Source: JAYSRU01 sp043720875 (GTDB taxonomy: Bacteria; Bacteroidota; Bacteroidia; Flavobacteriales_D; Crocinitomicaceae). From it: a stretch of 18,451 nt of DNA. Positions within the stretch are counted from its first letter, which is position 1, and each line of letters begins with the position of its first letter. The stretch is from the NCBI GenBank assembly GCA_043720875.1, contig JAYSRU010000042.1, forward strand, positions 1-18,451, written 5' to 3'. The notes beneath the pieces are model-generated. The model was not told the origin of the DNA and searched no databases. It worked only from the letters and a program-made list of their open reading frames with translations. A program made the position numbers and the translations under genes. This document shows, in pieces, positions 7,950 through 13,949 of this stretch.

Positions 7950-8023
7950 TAAAATCAGAAAATCACCTCGAAAAAACCTCGAAATTCGTCGTTAAAAACG
8001 TTCTATTCGTCTGATTTTATTAA
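7946..8023. repeat. 14-bp inverted repeat enclosing a 50-nt loop after fmt
   Basis: Bases 7946-7959 pair with 8010-8023 as RNA with a single G-U; 11 bp (ATAAAATCAGA, 7949-7959) are perfect. The left arm overlaps the fmt stop codon. The loop holds a twofold direct repeat ACCTCGAAA (7964-7972 and 7975-7983 approximately) and a small hairpin CGTT-AAA-AACG (7990-8000). No T-run follows on either strand, so a plain intrinsic terminator is unlikely. It may be a 3' UTR stabiliser, a small RNA or a miniature element. Confidence 0.5.
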
Positions 8024-8158
8024 AGATTGAAAAAAAAGTGATGTTAGTAACTTCTGATCTATAAAACATAATCAATTGATTTACAGGTTTTTATCTATTT
8101 TCAAGAAAAGTTTAATTTCTATTTTTTCAACAAATTTCAAATTATTTTCCTGAAACCC
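7950..8158. other. AT-rich intergenic region between fmt and hup, with a 12-bp palindrome
   Basis: No coding frame is credible here. Besides the inverted repeat at its left end it holds a perfect 12-bp palindrome AATCAATTGATT (8070-8081), about 80 bp upstream of the hup -33 element, and a near-palindrome GTTAGTAAC (8043-8051). The palindrome could be an operator, but in such AT-rich DNA chance is a serious alternative. Confidence 0.4.
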
Positions 8159-8188
8159 TTGTGTAGCTTAGGTTTTCATATAAATTTG
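8159..8188 (+). promoter_or_regulatory. Bacteroidota-type promoter of hup
   Basis: TTG (8159-8161) is followed after 19 bp by TAAATTTG (8181-8188), an exact TAnnTTTG box. The expected start near 8194 gives a short leader of about 23 nt before the ATG at 8217. Confidence 0.7.
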
Positions 8189-8216
8189 CCCTAAACAATT
8201 TTTAAAACCATAAACA

Positions 8217-8489
8217 ATGAACAAATCAGAATTAATTGATGCAATGGCAGCAGGTGCTGGTATTACTAAAGCAGATGCTAAGAAAGCATTAGAGTCGTTT
8301 GTAGATGCTACATCTGGAGCTTTGAAAGCGGGTGACCGTCTTTCATTAGTAGGTTTCGGTTCTTTCTCTGTATCTAAGCGTGAAGCTAGAACAGGACGTA
8401 ACCCACAAACTGGAAAAGAAATTCAAATCGCAGCAAAGAACGTTGTACGTTTCAAGCCAGGATCTGAGTTATCTGATAACGTAAACTAA
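8217..8489 (+). CDS. hup: HU family DNA-binding protein
   Basis: This is a 90-residue nucleoid protein that binds and bends DNA as a dimer. It has the whole HU fold: N-terminal helices (MNKSELIDAMAAGAGITKAD), the conserved GFGSFSVSKREARTGRNP turn and DNA-binding arm (about residues 46-63) with the intercalating proline in NPQTG, and the closing VRFKPGSELSDNVN. The length is exactly that of HU. It has its own promoter and its own terminator, so it is monocistronic. Codon use favours codons typical of highly expressed genes (GGT, CGT, GTA). Since IHF and HU subunits are alike, HU is preferred for the single compact gene. Confidence 0.95.
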   Translation: MNKSELIDAMAAGAGITKADAKKALESFVDATSGALKAGDRLSLVGFGSFSVSKREARTGRNPQTGKEIQIAAKNVVRFKPGSELSDNVN

Positions 8490-8504
8490 GAAATATATAT
8501 TTCT
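8489..8504. repeat. 16-bp perfect palindrome at the hup stop codon
   Basis: AGAAATATATATTTCT is a perfect palindrome whose first base is the last base of the hup stop codon, 5 bp before the terminator stem. It may act as an extra mRNA 3' hairpin. The role is unknown. Confidence 0.35.
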
Positions 8505-8509
8505 AAATT

Positions 8510-8538
8510 AAAGGGAGGACTTAGTTCTCCCTTTTTTT
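8510..8538 (+). terminator. Intrinsic terminator of hup
   Basis: AAAGGGAG (8510-8517) pairs with CTCCCTTT (8526-8533); the T-run continues to about 8538. Position 20 bp after the hup stop and the classic form make this a confident rho-independent terminator. Confidence 0.85.
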
Positions 8539-8574
8539 ATGTCAATTCGATTCTAGAATTCGAAATAAAAGAAA

Positions 8575-8582
8575 TAACTTTG
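8575..8582 (+). promoter_or_regulatory. Candidate -7 box of the trmH-like gene
   Basis: TAACTTTG matches TAnnTTTG exactly. The -33 zone has no clear TTTG but holds the palindrome ATTCTAGAAT (8550-8559). Transcription would start near 8588, after the GTG at 8584, which supports the ATG at 8608 as the true start. Confidence 0.5.
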
Positions 8583-8607
8583 CGTGCACAAAATAAGCAT
8601 ATTAAAA

Positions 8608-9318
8608 ATGGAGGACAATATTGATCAAATCGTTTTCAATCAATTAAATGACATTATTTCTCCTAATAAACAATTATTGTTTGATCAAATAGCTAAAGAA
8701 AGAACTCGTCATCTCACTTTAGTATTAGAAAACATTCATCAAGAACATAACGCAAGTGCTGTTTTAAGAACGTGTGATTGTTTTGGAATCCAAGACCTTC
8801 ACGTAATCGAAAAGAACAACACCTATAAAGTTCAACGAGATATTGCCCTCGGAGCTGGTAGGTGGGTTGATATGCATATTTATGATGAGCCTGAAAATCC
8901 AACCTTACAATGCTTAACTAAATTAAAGTCCGAAGGATATACGATTGTTGCAACTACTCCTCACACCGAACAATTCTCCCCAGAAAATATCGATCTAAGT
9001 AAACCCATTGCTTTGGTTTTTGGAACAGAACGCGAAGGAATATCTGAAACTGTAAGAGCCCACGCAGATGCCTTTTTAGCCATTCCAATGTATGGATTCA
9101 CAGAGAGCTTTAACATTTCTGTTTGTGCCGCTATGCTTATTCATACGCTAAGAATGCGCATGGAAAAAGAATTATCAAACTGGAAACTTTCAGATTCTGA
9201 AGCGTTAAAAGTAAAAATTGAATGGTCTAAAAAGATCATCCACCTCGGTGTTCAACTTGAAAATCGATTAAGAACAGAAGCATTACTGAAGCAATCAGAA
9301 ATTAATCTCATCAAATAA
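8608..9318 (+). CDS. trmH: TrmH-family tRNA (guanosine-2'-O-)methyltransferase (SPOUT)
   Basis: This 236-residue protein is a SpoU/TrmH-type SPOUT methyltransferase. Motif 1 is HNASAVLRTCDCFGI with the catalytic-type Arg54; motif 2 is ALVFGTEREGIS; motif 3, forming the trefoil-knot SAM site, is ESFNISVCAAMLIHTLR. The N-terminal extension (about 1-40) and C-terminal helices are close to those of TrmH, which modifies G18 in the D-loop of tRNA. A 23S rRNA target (RlmB type) is the alternative, but RlmB usually carries a different N-terminal substrate-binding domain. ATG at 8608 is preferred over the in-frame GTG at 8584, which lies almost inside the promoter. Confidence 0.85.
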   Translation: MEDNIDQIVFNQLNDIISPNKQLLFDQIAKERTRHLTLVLENIHQEHNASAVLRTCDCFGIQDLHVIEKNNTYKVQRDIALGAGRWVDMHIYDEPENPTLQCLTKLKSEGYTIVATTPHTEQFSPENIDLSKPIALVFGTEREGISETVRAHADAFLAIPMYGFTESFNISVCAAMLIHTLRMRMEKELSNWKLSDSEALKVKIEWSKKIIHLGVQLENRLRTEALLKQSEINLIK

Positions 9319-9382
9319 AACTAGCATCACATTTTTTATTCGTGACAATATGGACTTCTAAGCATAAAATATCGATATAAAA

Positions 9383-9394
9383 GTTAGTACTAAC
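9383..9394. repeat. 12-bp perfect palindrome in the trmH-Thx intergenic region
   Basis: GTTAGTACTAAC lies in the 195-bp gap, about 85 bp upstream of the Thx -7 box. Perfect palindromes of this kind are typical operator shapes. No regulator can be assigned; chance occurrence is possible. The rest of the gap (9319-9478) shows no gene. Confidence 0.35.
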
Positions 9395-9478
9395 CTTCAT
9401 ACTCAAATTCAACAACATAAAGTTCAAAACAATTCTATAATATTAAGAATCCATCTTCTTTAGTTTCAAAATTTCTGC

Positions 9479-9486
9479 TACATTTG
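9479..9486 (+). promoter_or_regulatory. Candidate -7 box of the Thx gene
   Basis: TACATTTG matches TAnnTTTG exactly, with only weak -33 candidates (TTTA at 9459-9462). It would place the start near 9492, about 22 nt before the ATG at 9514. Confidence 0.5.
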
Positions 9487-9513
9487 TACGCAATAATACA
9501 TAAGTAAATTACA

Positions 9514-9834
9514 ATGGGAAAAGGAGATAAAAAAACAGCCAAAGGAAAACGCGTAATGGGTTCTTACGGGAAATCAAGAAAACGTAAAGAAGCTCCTGCT
9601 ATGGTTGTTTCTGAAAAACCAAAAGTAGCGAAAGTAAAAGCTGAACCGAAAGTAAAAGCTGAACCGAAAGTGGCAGCTCCGGTTGTTGCAAAAGTAAAAG
9701 CTGAGCCAAAAGCAAAAGCTGAACCGAAAGCGAAAGCTGAACCGAAAGCAAAGGCTGCACCAAAAGCGAAAGCTGAGCCAAAAGCAAAGGCTGCACCGAA
9801 AGCAAAAGCTACGAAAAAAGAAAGCGCAGAATAA
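9514..9834 (+). CDS. Ribosomal protein Thx (S31) with long Lys/Ala/Glu/Pro repeat tail
   Basis: Residues 1-27 (MGKGDKKTAKGK, then GSYGKSRKRK) match the small 30S protein Thx, whose Thermus form is only about 26 residues and sits in the head of the 30S subunit near 16S rRNA. Here the chain runs on to 106 residues. Residues 40-101 form about ten hexapeptides: KVKAEP (40-45, 46-51, 60-65), KAKAEP (66-71, 72-77, 84-89), KAKAAP (78-83, 90-95) and variants. The tail is basic, disordered-looking and histone-H1-like. It is a single gene with a -7 box before it and a strong terminator after it. Thx identity is well supported; what the tail does is unknown. An H1-like DNA-binding protein is the alternative, but the N-terminus argues for Thx. 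Confidence 0.82.
   Translation: MGKGDKKTAKGKRVMGSYGKSRKRKEAPAMVVSEKPKVAKVKAEPKVKAEPKVAAPVVAKVKAEPKAKAEPKAKAEPKAKAAPKAKAEPKAKAAPKAKATKKESAE
9631..9816 (+). repeat. 18-bp tandem repeat coding for the Thx tail
   Basis: About ten degenerate 18-bp units of the form AAA-GCn-AAA-GCT-GAn-CCn lie in frame. One irregular stretch (9667-9690, VAAPVVA region) splits the array into an older-looking left part using GTA for the second codon and a more uniform right part using GCA or GCG. Such arrays can change length by slippage or unequal recombination. Confidence 0.85.
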
Positions 9835-9837
9835 TTC

Positions 9838-9871
9838 AAAGGCTGTCACCTTGGTGACAGCCTTTCTTTTT
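9838..9871 (+). terminator. Strong intrinsic terminator after the Thx gene
   Basis: AAAGGCTGTCACC (9838-9850) and GGTGACAGCCTTT (9853-9865) form a perfect 13-bp inverted repeat with TT between them, followed by CTTTTT. It lies 3 bp after the stop codon and separates Thx from the serine operon. Because the stem begins with A-rich sequence, it may also work in reverse. Confidence 0.92.
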
Positions 9872-9888
9872 GTAATCAATTTTAATTT

Positions 9889-9910
9889 GTTGGTTATTCT
9901 TATAGCCAAC
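9889..9910 (+). promoter_or_regulatory. Short hairpin candidate upstream of serC
   Basis: GTTGGTTA (9889-9896) can pair with TAGCCAAC (9903-9910) with one G-U and a six-base loop, ending 18 bp before the serC start. No clear TTTG-TAnnTTTG promoter is seen in the 58 bp between the Thx terminator and serC, so the serC promoter is undefined here and this element may be part of its control. Confidence 0.25.
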
Positions 9911-9928
9911 GCATCATTATAACTCAAT

Positions 9929-10996
9929 ATGAAGCATAATTTTGGAGCAGGGCCTTGTATTCTCCCTCAAACAGTATTTGAACAAGCAGCTGCTGCTGTT
10001 TTAGATTTCAATGGACTTTCAATTCTTGAAGTGTCACATAGACATAAAGATTTCGTTGCCGTTATGGACGAAACCTTAGATTTAGTAAAAAAGGCTTTAA
10101 ATGTTCCCACTGGTTATTCAGTTTGCTTTCTTCAAGGTGGTGCAACGCTTGGTTTTACTGTTGCTGCATTAAACATGGTAAGATCTCACAACAGAGGCGC
10201 TTACTTAAATACAGGAACTTGGGCTAGTGGCGCAATCAAAGAAGCTAAAAAGGTTGGTATTGGTACTGATGTTATCGCTTCAAGCGAAGCAGATGGATTT
10301 AGATACATCCCTAAGCATTACGAGCTTCCTACAGAATCAGACTACCTTCATTTCACATCAAATAATACTATTTACGGAACTCAATTTAAGAACTTTCCAG
10401 TATCTGGGCTACCTTTAGTTTGTGACATGTCATCTGATATCTTTTCACAAGAAATCAACGTGAGTGACTTTGATCTTATTTATGCTGGCGCGCAAAAAAA
10501 CCTTGGACCTGCAGGTGCAACTTTATACATTGTAAAAGACGAAGTTTTAGGTAAATCGACAGCCGCATTTATGCCAAGTTACCTTGACCTGAAACAGCAA
10601 ATTGAAAAAGAATCAATGCTTAACACACCTCCTGTTTTTTCAATTTATGTTGCCATGTTGAATTTACGTGACTTGCTTGCCAATGGCGGAGTTAAAGCCA
10701 TGGAAGCCAAGAATATTGCCAAAGCCAATTTATTATATTCTGAAATTGATGACAACCCGTTGTTTCACGGATATACCGCAGTTGAAGATCGTTCTAACAT
10801 GAATGCCACTTTCGCATTGAGTAAAGAAGGATTAAACGAGAATTTTGATAAAATGTGGAAAGAAGCCGGAATAGTTGGACTTCCAGGACACAGAAGTGTT
10901 GGTGGATATCGCGCCTCGATGTACAACGCACTCCCAATAGAAAGCGTTCATGTACTGGTTAATGTAATGAAGGAATTCACTAGAATACACGGATAA
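9929..10996 (+). CDS. serC: Phosphoserine aminotransferase
   Basis: SerC converts 3-phosphohydroxypyruvate and glutamate to 3-phosphoserine and 2-oxoglutarate with PLP, the second step of serine synthesis; it can also serve PLP synthesis. The 355-residue protein starts with the hallmark NFGAGPCILP (residues 4-13), then SHRHKDF (36-42), LQGGAT (68-73), and carries the PLP lysine Lys190 in YAGAQKNLGPAG. HRSVGGYRASMYNA near the end is the usual C-terminal motif. The length is normal. The stop lies one base before the serA ATG, so the two form an operon in the order serC-serA. Confidence 0.97.
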   Translation: MKHNFGAGPCILPQTVFEQAAAAVLDFNGLSILEVSHRHKDFVAVMDETLDLVKKALNVPTGYSVCFLQGGATLGFTVAALNMVRSHNRGAYLNTGTWASGAIKEAKKVGIGTDVIASSEADGFRYIPKHYELPTESDYLHFTSNNTIYGTQFKNFPVSGLPLVCDMSSDIFSQEINVSDFDLIYAGAQKNLGPAGATLYIVKDEVLGKSTAAFMPSYLDLKQQIEKESMLNTPPVFSIYVAMLNLRDLLANGGVKAMEAKNIAKANLLYSEIDDNPLFHGYTAVEDRSNMNATFALSKEGLNENFDKMWKEAGIVGLPGHRSVGGYRASMYNALPIESVHVLVNVMKEFTRIHG

Positions 10997-10997
10997 A

Positions 10998-11966
10998 ATG
11001 AAAATATTAGCAAATGATGGCATTTCACTAGAAGGCCAAAAAGCTTTAGAATCTGCTGGTTATATTGTAATCACAGACAAAGTTGAACAAGTGGACTTAA
11101 TCAACCATGTCAATGAAAACCATATTGAAATCATTTTGGTGCGTAGCGCAACTACGGTACGTCAAGAAGTTATCGATGCTTGTCCTCATTTAAAACTAGT
11201 TGGTCGTGGCGGAGTTGGAATGGATAATATTGATGTTGAGTACGCTCGATCAAAAGGTGTAACGGTGATAAACACACCAGCATCATCCTCTCAATCTGTT
11301 GCAGAATTAGTTATGGGACAATTATTTTCTATTTCAAGAATGCTACATGATTCGTACAGAAACATGCCTAATGCGGCAGGCGATTTCAATGTGTTAAAGA
11401 AAAAATACGCAAAAGGAATTGAATTGAGAGGGAAAACGTTAGGGATAATTGGATTTGGACGTATTGGACAATCACTTGCGAGCTACGCCTTAGGCGCTGG
11501 AATGAAAGTTATCGCTATTGGAATAGAAGATTCAACTCATGAGATTGAACTCGCTGAAATACAAGGGTTAGGAAAATTGAAAACTAGCATAAAATGTAGA
11601 ACAGATTTAGCTGGTGCACTTCCAGAAATGGATTATATTTCACTCCATGTTCCAAAACAAAGTGATGGATCAGCTGTTCTTGGAGCTAAAGAATTTGACT
11701 TAATGAAGAAAGGTGTTCGTATCGTAAACGCTGCTCGTGGCGGAGTAATTAACGAATCAGATTTATTAGATGCCCTTGATTCAGGTAAAGTTGCAGCAGC
11801 TGGACTTGATGTATTCGACAATGAGCCGAACCCAAGAAAAGATCTACTCACCCACCCTAATATTGCTTGTACCCCTCACATTGGTGCAGCAACACTTGAG
11901 GCACAAGACCGTATTGGATTAGAATTAGCTGATTTAATTATTCAACAATTTGGAAAACAAGGCTAA
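10998..11966 (+). CDS. serA: D-3-phosphoglycerate dehydrogenase, short form without ACT domain
   Basis: SerA oxidises 3-phosphoglycerate with NAD+ in the first step of serine synthesis. The 322-residue protein has the NAD-binding motif GFGRIG (152-157) and the catalytic set Arg247 (NAARGGVINE), Glu276 (DVFDNEP) and His294 (TPHIGAAT), plus GRGGVGMDNID (69-79). The chain ends shortly after the catalytic domain, so the C-terminal ACT domain that gives serine feedback inhibition in E. coli SerA (410 residues) is absent. Other 2-hydroxyacid dehydrogenases share the fold, but the direct pairing with serC makes SerA the likely role. Confidence 0.93.
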   Translation: MKILANDGISLEGQKALESAGYIVITDKVEQVDLINHVNENHIEIILVRSATTVRQEVIDACPHLKLVGRGGVGMDNIDVEYARSKGVTVINTPASSSQSVAELVMGQLFSISRMLHDSYRNMPNAAGDFNVLKKKYAKGIELRGKTLGIIGFGRIGQSLASYALGAGMKVIAIGIEDSTHEIELAEIQGLGKLKTSIKCRTDLAGALPEMDYISLHVPKQSDGSAVLGAKEFDLMKKGVRIVNAARGGVINESDLLDALDSGKVAAAGLDVFDNEPNPRKDLLTHPNIACTPHIGAATLEAQDRIGLELADLIIQQFGKQG

Positions 11967-11984
11967 AAGCATTTAACTATTTTA

Positions 11985-12018
11985 GGAGCTCACATTTATC
12001 GTGAGCTCTATTTTTTTT
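11985..12018 (+). terminator. Intrinsic terminator between serA and the DUF1015 gene
   Basis: GAGCTCAC (11986-11993) pairs perfectly with GTGAGCTC (12001-12008) around a seven-base loop, followed by TA and eight T (12011-12018). It begins about 20 bp after the serA stop and ends 16 bp before the next start codon. No separate promoter is seen after it, so DUF1015 and YggS may depend on read-through. Confidence 0.85.
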
Positions 12019-12034
12019 ATACTACTTTAAAAAT

Positions 12035-13273
12035 ATGGCAAAAATCCACCCATTCAAAGCCTTACGCCCTACCAGAGACAAAGCTCACTTAGTTGCTACA
12101 CGACCAGTAAACACTTACGAGGCACATGTATTAAAAGCGAAACTAGAAACAAATCCATACTCGTTTATTCATATCATCAACCCTGATTTCTATGAAAAAA
12201 CTAAGACGGAATCCAATTCTGACAGTCGTTTTGAGCATGTTAAGGACAAATATGTGGAATTTATCAATGACGGTATTCTTTTTAAAGACAAAGAAGATGC
12301 GATTTACCTATACAAACAGACAATCGGAGACAAATCCTATCTTGGTGTTGTGGCTGGTGCCAGTGTAGAGGAATACAATCAAGATAAGATTAAAAAACAC
12401 GAAGCCACTTTAACTACTCGGCAAGAAATGTTTACCAACTACTTAGAAATTGTGGGGTACAACGCAGAACCAGTTCTTATTTCATATCCATCTAACGACA
12501 CCATTAAGGCATTACTTAAGACTTACACTTCCGATCGTCCAGAATACGAATTTTCGACTACCGACCGCATTAAACATGAAGTTTGGGTACTAGATAAAGC
12601 TGGAAGCAATAGTTTCATCAAAGCTTTTGAAAGCATTCCAGCGCTTTACATCGCTGACGGACATCACCGTTCAGCTTCTTCTGCTGGATTGCTTAAGCGT
12701 AAAGAAGATAAAAAACAAAAACACGGGGAAAATGCTTCATTCTTTTTATCCTATTTAATTGAAGACGAACACCTTAATATACTTGAGTTTAACCGATTAA
12801 TCAACGGCTATAACAACCATACAGCATCAGAAATCATCACTTTATTGTCCAAAGATTTTGAAGTCACTAAATTAATATCAAATGCATTACCAAAACATGA
12901 GCATGAATTTACCCTGCTACTTCAAGATCAATGGTACCAATTAGTTTGCAAGTCAGCTATAGTTGACAACGATCATCCAGTTAAATGTTTGGATGCTGAG
13001 ATTTTAACCAACTATATTATTCAACCGATTTTCGGAATAAATGACCTAAAAACGAGCGATCGAATTGAATTTATCCCAGGAAATTTAGGCATAAATGGAG
13101 TAATCAAATCCATGAAAAAACAAACTAACACAACAGTAGCCTTCTTCTTATATCCGGCAAACATACAGCAAGTAATTCGTGTGGCAGACGCAGGAATGAT
13201 CATGCCTCCAAAATCTACTTATGTAGAGCCAAAAATGAGAAGTGGCTTAACGATTTACAACATCAACGAATGA
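12035..13273 (+). CDS. DUF1015 family protein next to serCA
   Basis: This 412-residue cytosolic protein belongs to the DUF1015 family: it starts with KIHPFKALRPTRD and carries KKHEATLTTRQEMF (about 120-133) and the hallmark ADGHHRSASS (207-216). No signal or membrane segment is present. The biochemical role is not established to my knowledge. The DGHHR motif is reminiscent of the ParB/sulfiredoxin-type fold used by archaeal free-serine kinases such as SerK, and the gene follows serC-serA, so a role in serine or phosphoserine metabolism is a reasonable inference. Its stop overlaps the YggS start (ATGA), implying translational coupling. The family call is firm; any function is a hypothesis. Confidence 0.88.
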   Translation: MAKIHPFKALRPTRDKAHLVATRPVNTYEAHVLKAKLETNPYSFIHIINPDFYEKTKTESNSDSRFEHVKDKYVEFINDGILFKDKEDAIYLYKQTIGDKSYLGVVAGASVEEYNQDKIKKHEATLTTRQEMFTNYLEIVGYNAEPVLISYPSNDTIKALLKTYTSDRPEYEFSTTDRIKHEVWVLDKAGSNSFIKAFESIPALYIADGHHRSASSAGLLKRKEDKKQKHGENASFFLSYLIEDEHLNILEFNRLINGYNNHTASEIITLLSKDFEVTKLISNALPKHEHEFTLLLQDQWYQLVCKSAIVDNDHPVKCLDAEILTNYIIQPIFGINDLKTSDRIEFIPGNLGINGVIKSMKKQTNTTVAFFLYPANIQQVIRVADAGMIMPPKSTYVEPKMRSGLTIYNINE

Positions 13274-13929
13274 TAGCTGAAGCGCTTAAAAAAATAGAAA
13301 GTACAATTCCTGAAGATGTTACATTAATAGCCGTAACTAAAACAAAACCTATTTCTTTATTGGAAGAAGCATACAATGCTGGAATTCGTCATTTTGGAGA
13401 AAACAAAGTCCAAGAAATGACGGAAAAATGGGAACAACTTCCAAAAGATATACATTGGCACTTAATTGGGCATTTACAAACCAATAAGGTAAAAACCATA
13501 GCTCCGTATGTTCACCTAATACATACGGTTGACAGCTATAAACTGCTCTTAGAGATTAACAAGCAAGCTAAATCATGTAATCGAATCATTGACTGCTTAC
13601 TACAATTTCATATTGCCACAGAAGAAACCAAGTTTGGATTAAACATGGAGGAAGCTGGTCAATTATTGGAACACCCTGAATTTTTAGAACTTGAAAACGT
13701 AAATATCGTTGGGGTTATGGGAATGGCAAGTTTTGTAGAGGATGAAGACCAAGTTAAACACGAATTTCAAAACCTTTACCACATTTTTCTTGAATTGAAA
13801 AGCAGGTATTTTTCAATGAATTCAGATTTCGCAACAATTTCTATGGGAATGAGTGGTGATTATATACTGGCGATTGAAGAAGGCAGCACAATGGTACGTG
13901 TGGGAAGTGCAATATTTGGAACGCGCTAA
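13270..13929 (+). CDS. YggS/PLPBP family pyridoxal phosphate homeostasis protein
   Basis: This 219-residue protein is the PLP-binding TIM-barrel protein of the YggS/PROSC family, which buffers PLP and affects amino-acid and keto-acid balance; no enzyme activity is known. Visible are the PLP lysine Lys24 in LIAVTKTKP, HFGENKVQEM (36-45), WHLIGHLQTNKVK, KFGLN and the phosphate-binding tail with MGMSGDYILAIEEGSTMVRVG and AIFGTR. Length and motifs are complete. It overlaps the DUF1015 gene by 4 bp and lies downstream of serC, a PLP enzyme, so a supporting role for the serine pathway fits, though that is inference. It converges on the VWA gene with a 20-bp gap. Confidence 0.95.
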   Translation: MIAEALKKIESTIPEDVTLIAVTKTKPISLLEEAYNAGIRHFGENKVQEMTEKWEQLPKDIHWHLIGHLQTNKVKTIAPYVHLIHTVDSYKLLLEINKQAKSCNRIIDCLLQFHIATEETKFGLNMEEAGQLLEHPEFLELENVNIVGVMGMASFVEDEDQVKHEFQNLYHIFLELKSRYFSMNSDFATISMGMSGDYILAIEEGSTMVRVGSAIFGTR

Positions 13930-13949
13930 TATTTATAAGTCTGGCAGGA

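Noticed and set aside
8584..8607. GTG at 8584 as the start of the TrmH-like gene
   Set aside because: It sits two bases after an exact TAnnTTTG box and would precede the expected transcript start; ATG 8608 fits the family better.
9319..9513. Search for a tRNA, small RNA or terminator in the gap after trmH
   Set aside because: No cloverleaf and no stem with a T-run were found; only a palindrome and a promoter box are supported.
9631..9816. Tandem repeats as a CRISPR array
   Set aside because: The units are contiguous, 18 bp long, in frame and coding, with no spacers.
9564..9927. Long open frames on the minus strand over the Thx gene, Phe/Ala- or Phe/Ser/Arg-rich
   Set aside because: They are antisense shadows of the 18-bp repeat; low complexity, no start context, and the plus-strand frame matches Thx.
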